NCBI GenBank assembly: GCA_012270485.1
Contig: JAAXIF010000064.1
Span: forward strand, 1-64,000
Length of the DNA stretch: 64,000 bases
Reading direction: 5' to 3'
Origin: Sphingobacteriales bacterium
GTDB lineage: Bacteria; Bacteroidota; Bacteroidia; Chitinophagales; Chitinophagaceae
Below, piece after piece: positions 46,925 through 54,788 of this stretch. The notes beneath the pieces are model-generated. The model was not told where the DNA came from, searched no databases, and saw only the letters and a program-made list of their open reading frames with translations. Numbering within the stretch: the stretch's first letter is position 1; each line of letters opens with the position of its first letter. The position numbers and the translations under genes are program-made.

Positions 46925-47575
46925 TTAGTAAGCAACTGTAAATCTTTGACGCAGATGTTTCGGATTCTCTAGTTCATCTATAATTGCTACTGCCACATCT
47001 TCCACAGAAATCACACTTCGATTATTTTCATCAAATACCGGGTTATCTAGTCCAGTTCTATAAGTCCCTTTTCTTATTCCCGAGGTACCTTGGTGCATTT
47101 CTACTGCCGGGCTCAGGAAAGTCCAATCCAGTTCCTTTTCCTCTTTAAGTATATTCAGGTAATCCCTTGCTGCCAAAGCACCTGGTTTCCATTCTTCTGG
47201 AAACCCTTCGGTATCTACAATTTGTTGATCAGGGGCAACAAATAAACTACCAGCACCACCGACAACAATCAATCGTTTTATCCCGGATTTCTTAACCGCT
47301 TCCTGAATAGCTTGTGATCCTTGCAAAAATTCATGATATAGATTAGGGTTTGTCCATCCAGCATTATACGCACTAATTACAGCGTCATGCCTCACTATTG
47401 CATTTGACAATTCTGTTTCATTCAAAACATTCGCAACAACTACTGTTACATTTTCTGCTGGGGATATTTTATTAGCACTGCGTACAATAGCTGTTACCTG
47501 ATGACCTCTTTGCAGCAACTCGTTTAAAATTGCATTCCCAACAAAGCCTGATGCGCCTATTAATGCCACTTTCAT
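46925..47575 (-). CDS. NAD(P)-binding atypical SDR (NAD(P)H-binding family)
   Basis: The 216-residue product starts with the dinucleotide-binding motif LIGASGFVGNAIL and continues as a short atypical SDR (RLIVVGGAGSLFVAP, LDWTFLSPAVEM). It lacks a YxxxK catalytic pair at the usual place, as is common in the NmrA-like/NAD(P)H-binding group. Likely role is a quinone or flavin reductase-type or redox-sensing protein. It lies 21 bp after the DoxX gene and just upstream of the DUF417 gene. Confidence 0.85.
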   Translation of the reverse strand: MKVALIGASGFVGNAILNELLQRGHQVTAIVRSANKISPAENVTVVVANVLNETELSNAIVRHDAVISAYNAGWTNPNLYHEFLQGSQAIQEAVKKSGIKRLIVVGGAGSLFVAPDQQIVDTEGFPEEWKPGALAARDYLNILKEEKELDWTFLSPAVEMHQGTSGIRKGTYRTGLDNPVFDENNRSVISVEDVAVAIIDELENPKHLRQRFTVAY

Positions 47576-47596
47576 CTTCTTGATTTTAGTTTGTTG

Positions 47597-48061
47597 TTAA
47601 TAATTATAGTCTTCCACTATTGATGTACGAGTAGAGACATTATTTGATCTATTACCCTGTAGCAGATAATCAATAGAATACTTACCACTACCCGCAAACA
47701 GCAGTACTATATATACCAACAAATATTGCAACGCAGGTTCTTGTTTTGCCAGTGGATCAGCAGCATGAATAATGAATGCCGCTACAAGCATCGTAATGAT
47801 CAGAGGAACTACGGCTAACCTGGTCGCTAAACCTGCCATGATTAATACAGAACAAAATACTTCTGCAAATACCGTAAGCATCAATGATAATTCAGCACTC
47901 AATCCCATTACAGGGGGGAACTGCACCGGTGCCCCTGAAAGTAACATCATCATTTTGGGGATACCATGTGTTAACATTAATACTGCTATTCCCAATCTTG
48001 CTACGAGTAATCCGATATCTGTCATTGTATCGGCCTTACTTACATGTATTATTTTTTTCAT
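47597..48061 (-). CDS. DoxX-family membrane protein
   Basis: The 154-residue product has four hydrophobic helices (IGLLVARLGIAVLMLTHGIP, LSLMLTVFAEVFCSVLIMAG, LAVVPLIITMLVAAFII, LLVYIVLLFAGSGKYSID). The LTHGIPKM and AGSGKYSIDYLL blocks mark the DoxX/DoxD-like family, often tied to redox or thiol-stress operons. Exact function is unknown. It is fourth of six in the operon. Confidence 0.87.
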   Translation of the reverse strand: MKKIIHVSKADTMTDIGLLVARLGIAVLMLTHGIPKMMMLLSGAPVQFPPVMGLSAELSLMLTVFAEVFCSVLIMAGLATRLAVVPLIITMLVAAFIIHAADPLAKQEPALQYLLVYIVLLFAGSGKYSIDYLLQGNRSNNVSTRTSIVEDYNY

Positions 48062-48127
48062 TTTCTAAGTTTTTAATAGGATTCCTAACAGTTATTTTCT
48101 ACTGAGGAAGTCTATATCAACATTTTA

Positions 48128-48874
48128 TTATTGTGCTAAGTAACCACCATCTGCAGCATGGTAAGTACCGGTTACGAAAGAAGATTTGGAAGATGCTAAC
48201 CAAAGAATCAGTTCTGCAATTTCTTCTGATTCACCTAGGCGTCCAATAGGATGTAAACCAACCAACGCTTTCATTGTTGGTTCATCTAAAGAAGTTAAAA
48301 GCGGCGTATTGATGTATCCCGGACCAACAGAATTGATACGAATTTTTTTATCTGCATATTCCAGTGCAGCAGCTTTGGTTAAACCAACCACACCATGCTT
48401 GGCTGCTACATAAGCCGGTGAAAACCTAGTACCTGTCTGCCCCAGAATAGAAGCTATGTTGATGATGCTTCCGCCTTTTGGTAACATCGCTGGAATTTGA
48501 TAACGCAGACCATAAAAAACACCGGATAAATTAATGTCAATTACCTTTTGCCATCCATCCAATGGATATTCACCAGTGACCCCCAGCGGACCGCCAATAC
48601 CGGCATTATTAACTGCAATATCCAGAGAACCATATTTTTCAATGGTCTGATTCACCAACACTTCATTATCGGAAGCTTTAGACGAATCTGCTTTCACAAA
48701 GAAAGCCTCACCACCTAATTTTTGGATTTCTTCAACCACATTGTTTCCATTGATCTCACTGATATCCGATACAACTACTTTTGCACCTTCTTGTGCAAAA
48801 AGTAATGCTGTTGATCTCCCAATGCCCGAACCTGCTCCGGTAATGAGCGCTATTTTGTTTTCTAGCTGTTTCAT
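48128..48874 (-). CDS. Classical SDR oxidoreductase
   Basis: The 248-residue protein has the full SDR set: cofactor motif TGAGSGIGRS (13-22), NNAG at about 90, catalytic Ser in IINIAS and YVAAKHG (YxxxK). The acidic residue in VVSDISE suggests NAD preference. Substrate unknown; 3-oxoacyl or alcohol dehydrogenase-type activity is possible. An 18-bp perfect palindrome lies 11 bp upstream of its start, in the gap after the YceI gene. Confidence 0.9.
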   Translation of the reverse strand: MKQLENKIALITGAGSGIGRSTALLFAQEGAKVVVSDISEINGNNVVEEIQKLGGEAFFVKADSSKASDNEVLVNQTIEKYGSLDIAVNNAGIGGPLGVTGEYPLDGWQKVIDINLSGVFYGLRYQIPAMLPKGGSIINIASILGQTGTRFSPAYVAAKHGVVGLTKAAALEYADKKIRINSVGPGYINTPLLTSLDEPTMKALVGLHPIGRLGESEEIAELILWLASSKSSFVTGTYHAADGGYLAQ

Positions 48875-48884
48875 ACTTTAATTT

Positions 48885-48902
48885 TTAATTGTTAACAATT
48901 AA
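48885..48902. promoter_or_regulatory. 18-bp perfect palindrome upstream of the SDR gene
   Basis: TTAATTGTTAACAATTAA is a perfect palindrome without spacer in the 43-bp gap between the YceI and SDR genes, ending 11 bp before the SDR start. It could be an operator or simply an AT-rich site; no adjacent regulator points to it. Confidence 0.35.
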
Positions 48903-48917
48903 GCCTCTCTTATGTCA

Positions 48918-49490
48918 TTACTGTACAAACTCCCCATCTGCTTTTATACGAACTTCATTACTAATCATTGGAGGTGGAAATCCATTGCCGAGGTTAAAGT
49001 CTGCACGATTAATCACACCCGTAACCTGAAAACCGGCTGTCAGTTTTTTGCTCATTGGATTTTCAACAGCGCCTTTAAAAAGTAGGTCCATTGTAACCTG
49101 TTTTGTGACACCATGTAGGTTCAGATCTCCAATAAGTTTATATGAAGCCTTACCAACTTTTTTGATAGAAGTACTTTTAAAAGTCATCACAGGATATTTT
49201 TCCGCATCAAAGAAATCTGCACTTTTCAAATGGTTATCTCTTGCTTCAACCCTTGTATCAATAGAACTTGTTTTAGCAGTAAGCTCAAGCGAAGCATCAC
49301 TAAAATCCGGTTGCGATGAGTTAATAGTAACATCAAAATCATTGAATGTACCTGAAACATCAGCAATACCTAAATGCGTTACTGTAAAGCCAAGCTGTGA
49401 ATGGGCATCATCATTTTGCCATGTAGATAAGGCTACAGAAAATGAGGTTAACGTAAAAAATGCGGCGAGAATGAATGTTATTTTTTTCAT
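48918..49490 (-). CDS. YceI-family periplasmic lipocalin-like protein
   Basis: The 190-residue product has a signal peptide (to about residue 22) and the YceI beta-barrel: DDAHSQLGFTVTHLGIADVS, SIDTRVEARDNHLKSADFFD and the YPVMTFKSTSI strand. YceI proteins bind isoprenoid or amphiphilic molecules in the periplasm and are linked to acid, osmotic or electrophile stress. It is second in the operon, 28 bp after the NAD(P)-binding protein gene. Confidence 0.92.
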   Translation of the reverse strand: MKKITFILAAFFTLTSFSVALSTWQNDDAHSQLGFTVTHLGIADVSGTFNDFDVTINSSQPDFSDASLELTAKTSSIDTRVEARDNHLKSADFFDAEKYPVMTFKSTSIKKVGKASYKLIGDLNLHGVTKQVTMDLLFKGAVENPMSKKLTAGFQVTGVINRADFNLGNGFPPPMISNEVRIKADGEFVQ

Positions 49491-49518
49491 TTTAATTGTT
49501 TTATTGTTATATGAATGA

Positions 49519-50181
49519 TTAGTTGTGTAATATTTTCCAGCCTGCCAGCCAGTTATAGTTGTATTTGATCCCTAACTGAATCAATAAAAGCTGCATGCTC
49601 TCCAATGTTCTGCTTATTGATAAATCACCGGCTACTATCGGATTAAAACCTGCTGTAGTTACTAATTCTGAAACTGTTTGTAATGCTTCTTCATCATTAC
49701 CGGCAATAAAAGCATCTACTTGTTTGCCATCAATCACAGGTGATGAAAAATCTGCCGCGAAAGTGGTATTGAAGGCTTTGATCACTTTTGAATTAGGCAA
49801 TAATTTTTGCAGCTCTTCGGCGGCACTTGTATCTGACGCTGTTACCAACCCATCAAATGTTTCATTTAAAGGATTAGAGATAGAGATCACAATTTTCTGA
49901 TTAGCTACTTCTTTAATTTTTTTAGCTACTTCTTTTTCTGCTCCGAACGGAAGAGCAAGAATGATAATATCCGCTTCCCAACCAGCTTCTGCCGGACAAA
50001 CTGCCACCCCTACTTCAGCTTTTGTTTGAATAGATTCAATTTCCTTTACCAATACATCCAGCTTGTCCTCTTCATTGGCTTTTAATAGCAATCTGTAATT
50101 ACCCTTAGAAAGGCTTTTTGAAATGGCTGAACCCATATTGCCTGTTGCTCCGATGATTGCAATTGTTTTTTTTGTCTTCAT
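49519..50181 (-). CDS. NADPH-dependent F420-reductase-like (NAD(P)-binding) protein
   Basis: From the ATG at 50181 the product has 220 residues. It opens with KTIAIIGATGNMGSAISKSL (cofactor motif) and continues with IILALPFGAEKEVAKKI and the VIKAFNTTFAADF block typical of the NADP-F420 reductase/NpdG-like family, many members of which do not use F420. The likely activity is an NAD(P)H-dependent reductase of unknown substrate. First gene of the six-gene operon, directly behind a Crp/Fnr-type box and promoter. Confidence 0.85.
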   Translation of the reverse strand: MKTKKTIAIIGATGNMGSAISKSLSKGNYRLLLKANEEDKLDVLVKEIESIQTKAEVGVAVCPAEAGWEADIIILALPFGAEKEVAKKIKEVANQKIVISISNPLNETFDGLVTASDTSAAEELQKLLPNSKVIKAFNTTFAADFSSPVIDGKQVDAFIAGNDEEALQTVSELVTTAGFNPIVAGDLSISRTLESMQLLLIQLGIKYNYNWLAGWKILHN

Positions 50182-50201
50182 ATTCTTTGTTTTTGATAGA
50201 G

Positions 50202-50269
50202 CAAAGCTACGCCGGTGCATACCCAAGCGCCATTGAGGGTAAGCAAGAAAAAGCATTGATTTTGATCAA
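50202..50269 (-). promoter_or_regulatory. FNR-type box plus TAGCTTTG promoter (six-gene operon)
   Basis: TTGATTTTGATCAA (50256-50269) fits TTGAT-N4-ATCAA exactly. On the minus strand TAGCTTTG (50202-50209) follows after 46 bp, with TTG 14 bp before it. The spacing and the CCTCAATGG block between box and promoter match the module at 46025-46091. The box lies 25 bp downstream of the stop codon of the Crp/Fnr gene at 50294-50872. Confidence 0.75.
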
Positions 50270-50293
50270 TGCTTTTCTCTCAAATGCGTTAAA

Positions 50294-50872
50294 CTATTTA
50301 GCTGAAATTCTTTTCCTGATACGGCTCAATGTTTCCGGAGTTAAGCCCATGTAAGAAGCAATCATGTGTTGAGGTACACGTTGTATAATTTCAGGATAGG
50401 CTTTGGTAAAATTTGTATATCGTTCCTCTAAAGGAGAACTAATGATTGAGGTCAATCTTTTTTGCATAGCAATATACGCTCCCGTAATATTCAGTCTTGT
50501 AAAAGTTTCATATTTGGGGAGCTTTTGCAATAACTCTTCGTGTGCTGTTTTACTTATTAATACTAATTCGGAATCTTCTAATGCATCAATATTGTAAGTA
50601 GCAGGCTCACCTGTAAGAAAGCTGTAGAGATCAGAAACAATCCATCCTTCTATTCCAAATTGAATTATATGTTCATTACCACTATCATCTACGGAATAAG
50701 CTCTTAATGCACCTTTTTCAATAAAAGCATAACTTTTACAAACCTCATTTTCTTGTAATAGGTATTGTTTTTTTCTGAGCTTTTTTGGAATGAGATAATT
50801 TTTTATAAGTGTTTCTTCCTCCTTAGTGAGAGCAACTTTTGTATTAAAGTTCTGGAAGAATAATTCGTACAT
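50294..50872 (-). CDS. Crp/Fnr-family transcriptional regulator
   Basis: The 192-residue protein has an intact cyclic-nucleotide-binding-type N-terminal domain (about 25-115), a dimer helix and a C-terminal helix-turn-helix ending IASYMGLTPETLSRIRKRI. The recognition helix has E-x-x-S-R (ETLSR), the arrangement by which FNR contacts TTGA half-sites. No N-terminal cysteine cluster for an Fe-S centre is seen, so the signal is not FNR-type oxygen sensing. The nearby TTGATnnnnATCAA boxes are its likely targets (inference). It lies directly upstream of the six-gene operon. Confidence 0.9.
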   Translation of the reverse strand: MYELFFQNFNTKVALTKEEETLIKNYLIPKKLRKKQYLLQENEVCKSYAFIEKGALRAYSVDDSGNEHIIQFGIEGWIVSDLYSFLTGEPATYNIDALEDSELVLISKTAHEELLQKLPKYETFTRLNITGAYIAMQKRLTSIISSPLEERYTNFTKAYPEIIQRVPQHMIASYMGLTPETLSRIRKRISAK

Positions 50873-51145
50873 ATAAAATTAAAATAAGAATAAATATCAC
50901 AGACTCTATTGCTATAGCAAGGTAATTAATTTAAGTTAATCAATTTAAACATATAGACTAACAAATAAGTACACATGGCAGTAAAATTAAAGAGAAGCGT
51001 AATTTATTCATTATTTTAAGTCATTTAAAAGTTTAAAGTTAAAGTTCCCATTAATTCTTTTCGAATTCGAAAAGAAATGTAGAATCAAAAAAATTGCTTC
51101 GATTAAAATGCATAAGTCATGATTAAATATCTATTTGACATACAG

Positions 51146-51290
51146 TTTCCTTCCGCGCAGAGTGTACTCCCTCCACTCTACCCATCATCTTAAAAAAAGC
51201 AGTTTCTCGCATCATCTCCCGATCTCGCCTAGGGCGAGAGAGCGGACGTTGAGACGAACATCTTTTTTTGAACACTCTGTGGTGAAAGGA
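51146..51290. repeat. MITE-like palindromic repeat, copy 3 (most complete)
   Basis: The ends 51147-51165 (TTCCTTCCGCGCAGAGTGT) and 51272-51290 are inverted repeats matching at 14 of 19 positions. The centre (51209-51252) contains the palindrome CTCGCCTAGGGCGAG flanked by TCTCCCGAT and CGGACGTT. It is related to copies at 5793 and 11476. Confidence 0.75.
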
Positions 51291-51299
51291 GCAAATGAT

Positions 51300-51372
51300 A
51301 CCGTAAAGCCAAATCAGTACTATTTTGAAAACTGTAAAGCTTATTCAGTATTATCCATCCATACTGTAAAGC
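51300..51372 (+). repeat. Three spaced CYGTAAAGC repeats
   Basis: ACCGTAAAGC (51300), ACTGTAAAGC (51331) and ACTGTAAAGC (51363) recur at 31-32 bp steps, each followed by a similar AT-rich segment containing TCAGTA or TCCGTA. Spacing of three helical turns suggests cooperative protein binding or a tandem duplication. Confidence 0.5.
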
Positions 51373-51480
51373 TATATCCGTAAAATACCTATCAATTATA
51401 AAGTTTTTTCAGTGCAAGACAGTTCTAGACACTTCGTATCAGTAGTATACTTGTACCATGAATAAAACCAATATAAACCG

Positions 51481-51513
51481 TATATAAGCCCTATATAAGC
51501 CCATTATAAGCCC
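51481..51513 (+). repeat. Three 11-bp tandem repeats
   Basis: Two identical TATATAAGCCC units (51481-51491, 51492-51502) are followed by ATTATAAGCCC (51503-51513), one helical turn each, 138 bp upstream of the next gene. Confidence 0.75.
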
Positions 51514-51650
51514 ATATTTTAAGAATGGACTTATATACATATTAAACTTGTATTTTATTAATAAAATTTATATATTGTATCCATATTAGATATGAATAAG
51601 CCTCCTACATGCTAAAATGGAGATATTGATAACCACTTTACAACCAACCT

Positions 51651-52499
51651 ATGGCCATCCTTAAAAACCTCACCGAATTCACTGGCAGCTTGGGTAATAT
51701 CAGTGCCTATCGTCGTAAAGACAGCGACAAGGTAATTCTGCGCATGAAAGGCGGTGCTACCAAGAAAAAAATAAAAACAGCGAAATCTTTTGAGCGCACA
51801 AGGGAACTCAATGCTGAGTGGGGTGGTTGTGCTAAAGCTGCCAGTAGTTTACGCGATTTTTTAGTTCATATGGCCCCTGTGGCTGATTATAATTTATCAA
51901 GCTCCTTAACAGCAATAGCCAAAAACATTCAAACACGTGATCTCATGCACCCCAAAGGAGAACGTGCTATCCTGTTCAGCAAATTTGGTACACTACTCGA
52001 AGGATTTCAATTGAACAAGAAAAACAGTTTTGAATCTATATTACGTGGGTCTATCAATGTTCAGTTTCATGCTGAACGCAGAAGTGTAGACATTCAATTA
52101 CCCGAGATCATTCATGGTATTAACTTTCTTCCAATTGGCAACTATGCTGCCTGGAGAATAGTGATCACTTTTGGCTCTCTTCCTGATCTATTCTTTTTCG
52201 ATAAAAAATTTGGTTCCTCGCTTGATGGTTCATACAGGCAAGTAGAAAAAACATGGTATAGTGATTGGCAATTCGGAACAAAGAATATAGAGGCCCAACA
52301 ATGTACTATTGCGCTACCTGTTGTAACAGATAGTCTCATCAATAAAACAACAACAAAAGAACTTACAAATACTTCAGATACGCTAGCCATAGCTGTAGGC
52401 ATCACTTTTGGCACTCCTATCACAGATCAACTTGTTAAAACCAATAAATATGTGGGAGCAGGAAAGATATTGAGCGTGTATTTGCCTTCCCAGTCTTAG
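51651..52499 (+). CDS. Unrecognised 282-aa protein (possibly DUF6266-like)
   Basis: The 282-residue product starts MAILKNLTEFTGSLGNISAY and has a basic N-terminal third (RRKDSDKVILRMKGGATKKK). Its C-terminal half is beta-rich with repeated hydrophobic strands (ESILRGSINVQFHAERRSVD; FLPIGNYAAWRIVITFGS). There is no signal peptide or membrane helix. The GSLGNISAYRRKDSDKV-like opening recalls DUF6266 proteins of Bacteroidota, with low certainty. It stands alone between repeat-rich DNA upstream and palindrome copy 3 downstream, which suggests an accessory gene. Function unknown. Confidence 0.7.
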   Translation: MAILKNLTEFTGSLGNISAYRRKDSDKVILRMKGGATKKKIKTAKSFERTRELNAEWGGCAKAASSLRDFLVHMAPVADYNLSSSLTAIAKNIQTRDLMHPKGERAILFSKFGTLLEGFQLNKKNSFESILRGSINVQFHAERRSVDIQLPEIIHGINFLPIGNYAAWRIVITFGSLPDLFFFDKKFGSSLDGSYRQVEKTWYSDWQFGTKNIEAQQCTIALPVVTDSLINKTTTKELTNTSDTLAIAVGITFGTPITDQLVKTNKYVGAGKILSVYLPSQS

Positions 52500-52522
52500 A
52501 CGAAAGACCAAAGGTTGATGCT

Positions 52523-52556
52523 AACTTTTGGAAAGTTTCGAAATTTTCTAAAAGTT
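52523..52556. repeat. AACTTTTGGAAAGTT palindrome, copy 3
   Basis: Third copy of the element at 11255 and 11879, here with two changed bases in the right arm, starting 23 bp after the stop codon of the 51651 gene. Confidence 0.75.
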
Positions 52557-52593
52557 GTAATATGGGTGATCAGATAAGTAATCAATATCCACA

Positions 52594-53793
52594 CTACGGA
52601 TACAATAAATACTTCTTCCGCATCTCCTTATACGCACTCAACCCCGGTTCCCAAGTTTTACGAATCTCTTCTTCAGAAACGCCATTGATGATTTGTTGCC
52701 TGAATTCACCTACACCTATTTGTACTTCTATAGAATTCATCTGATCACTGAGTCTTTCAAAGAATTTTTCTTTGTAGGGATGTGCTTTGTACAATTCAAT
52801 GATCCAACTGATATTGATCTTTTTACTTTTCCTCAATTGCTCTACATCATAATTCCGAAGATCCAACCCATAACATACCTGATCCATGAAGAGCGGCGTT
52901 TCTGCCATGCCTTTGATACTGGTGGGTGTATAAGAAAATGAATAGATCCCTTTTAACTCAGGACTACCCAAAACCGTAAACGGATAATAGGTGCCTCTAC
53001 CATGATTCAGGTATACCCCTTCAAACATACAAGTGGAAGGGTACAACATAATAGCCTGTTGTGTATTCAAATTAGGTGAAGGTTTTACAGGTAATGTGTA
53101 AGGCATGTCATGATTATAATTGGCAATAGGTATAATACGGACATTGCACTTCACTTTATTCGTGAGCCACCCTTCTCCATTCGCCATCAATGCAAATTCA
53201 CCAACGGTTAATCCATGTGACATCGGTATTGGAAACATCCCTATACCTGATCTATATTTCATATCCAATACAGGACCGTCCACCAGATATCCATTCGGAT
53301 TGGGACGATCCAGTATCAATAGTTCTTTTCCATTCTCTGCACAGGCTTCCATTAAACGAGCGAGTGCATTGATATTGGTATAAAAACGTACCCCTACATC
53401 CTGTACATCATAGATCATAAGATCCACATCTGCGAGATCTTCTTTGCTCGGTTTATTTTTTCGACCAAACAATGAAATAATAGGGATACCTGTTAATATA
53501 TCTGTTTCATCAGATACTACTACACCCGCACTGGCATTACCTCTAAACCCATGTTCCGGACCAAATACTTTTACAATATTCACTCCGAGTTTTTGCAGGC
53601 TATCTACCAGATGTGTTTTACCGATTACCGTGGTAGGATTTGCCAATATAGCAACCCTCTTTCCTTTTAATAGTGGCAAATACAATTGTGTTTGTTCTGC
53701 ACCGGTAAGAATAGGTTGAGCAGGCTGATCGTTAGCCGTTACTAACAAGGAAATACCAAAGACTATGAAAAAGCAAAGAAAGGATCTCTTCAT
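52594..53793 (-). CDS. namZ: NamZ-type exo-beta-N-acetylmuramidase (DUF1343)
   Basis: From the ATG at 53793 the product has 399 residues with a signal peptide (to about residue 20). Conserved DUF1343 blocks are VAILANPTTVIGKTHLVD, VFGPEHGFRGNASAGV, DLMIYDVQDVGVRFYTNI, LDRPNPNGYLVDGP and MSHGLTVGEFALMAN. The family removes terminal MurNAc from peptidoglycan chains, serving cell-wall recycling or scavenging in the periplasm. It stands alone, convergent with the 51651 gene. The frame is open further upstream to 53850, but that part lacks signal-peptide features. Confidence 0.9.
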   Translation of the reverse strand: MKRSFLCFFIVFGISLLVTANDQPAQPILTGAEQTQLYLPLLKGKRVAILANPTTVIGKTHLVDSLQKLGVNIVKVFGPEHGFRGNASAGVVVSDETDILTGIPIISLFGRKNKPSKEDLADVDLMIYDVQDVGVRFYTNINALARLMEACAENGKELLILDRPNPNGYLVDGPVLDMKYRSGIGMFPIPMSHGLTVGEFALMANGEGWLTNKVKCNVRIIPIANYNHDMPYTLPVKPSPNLNTQQAIMLYPSTCMFEGVYLNHGRGTYYPFTVLGSPELKGIYSFSYTPTSIKGMAETPLFMDQVCYGLDLRNYDVEQLRKSKKINISWIIELYKAHPYKEKFFERLSDQMNSIEVQIGVGEFRQQIINGVSEEEIRKTWEPGLSAYKEMRKKYLLYP

Positions 53794-54159
53794 AAGGTTG
53801 TTTTGAAGCTTAAATATAAGTACAACCCGATACTTAAAACCAGCAATCATTCCTTCTCCAAAGTTCTATACACGTTAATACCTCAGGAAGGAATCAGAGA
53901 ATTGCTCTTTTTGAACATATTAAGGAGTAGAAAAGTAAATTTTTGAAGCATCCCAAAAAATGTAACACACCCTTTGCCTTATTTCTATAAACTATTTTAA
54001 GTTAGTAATTTCCCCATATGGAAACATGAGCTTAAAAAGCTGCCAAAAGATCAAGGAGTCAACAAAACTGATAACGTATCCATCAAGCACGATTATAAGC
54101 AGTTTTATCAATAACTTGTTTCCTACTCTGCATTAACTAACATCTTTAAAACATATAGC
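53794..54159. other. Intergenic region without recognisable features
   Basis: This 366-bp gap separates the divergent namZ and DUF4256 genes. It must carry both promoters, but I see no convincing -33/-7 pair, repeat or hairpin. Confidence 0.4.
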
Positions 54160-54720
54160 ATGTCAAAAAATAAATTATCCTCTTCGCAAATAAAAGAACT
54201 GTTAACACAACTTAATACACGTTTCCAAGCAAATGAATATCGTCACAAAGGAATTGATTGGAAAAAAGTACAACCCAAATTAGAAGCACAACCGCAAAAA
54301 TTATGGTCATTACATGCAATGGAACAATCCGGTGGCGAACCTGATGTAATTGCATATGATAAAAAAACAGACAGCTATTTATTTGTTGACTGTTCTGCAG
54401 AGAGTCCAACCGGAAGAAGAAGTGTTTGTTATGATCGCGAAGGACTTGAATCCAGAAAAGAACATGCTCCCAAAAATTCAGCAATGGATATGGCCAAAGA
54501 AATGGGTATTGATTTGTTGAATGAAGAACAGTACCGATTACTCCAATCACTTGAACCGGTTGACCGTAAAACATCCAGCTGGTTATTAACGCCTCTTGCC
54601 ATTAGAAAAGAAGGAGGTGCCATTTTTGGCGATCATCGGTACGGACAAGTATTCATTTACCACAATGGTGCCCAATCCTATTATGCCGCCAGAGGATTTA
54701 GAGCTGCGTTAAAAGTATAA
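54160..54720 (+). CDS. DUF4256 protein
   Basis: The 186-residue cytoplasmic product matches DUF4256 throughout: LLTQLNTRFQANEYRHKGID, WSLHAMEQSGGEPDVIAYD, FVDCSAESPTGRRSVCYDRE, KTSSWLLTPLAIRKEGGAIF and YYAARGFRAALKV at the end. Length fits the family. The function of the family is unknown to me. It is divergent from namZ and 68 bp upstream of the secreted NTF2-like gene on the same strand. Confidence 0.87.
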   Translation: MSKNKLSSSQIKELLTQLNTRFQANEYRHKGIDWKKVQPKLEAQPQKLWSLHAMEQSGGEPDVIAYDKKTDSYLFVDCSAESPTGRRSVCYDREGLESRKEHAPKNSAMDMAKEMGIDLLNEEQYRLLQSLEPVDRKTSSWLLTPLAIRKEGGAIFGDHRYGQVFIYHNGAQSYYAARGFRAALKV

Positions 54721-54788
54721 GTAAGTTAAATCCTTTTACTAACTTACAAATCTGGGTTCCTGCAAAGATGTATTCAAATGATCATCAC

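Larger units (their letters stand above)
50873..51650. other. Repeat-rich intergenic region, 778 bp
   Basis: No gene is supported. It contains MITE-like copy 3 (51146-51290), three (A)CYGTAAAGC repeats at 51300, 51331 and 51363 (31-32 bp apart) and three 11-bp tandem units at 51481-51513. The small open frame at 51135-51383 only crosses these repeats. The last 140 bp are very AT-rich and probably hold the promoter of the 51651 gene. Confidence 0.6.

Noticed and set aside
51135..51383. 82-codon plus-strand frame before the 51651 gene
   Set aside because: It lies entirely within MITE-like copy 3 and the spaced repeats.
51481..51513. Tandem 11-bp units considered as a CRISPR start
   Set aside because: Units are contiguous with no spacers and there are no cas genes.
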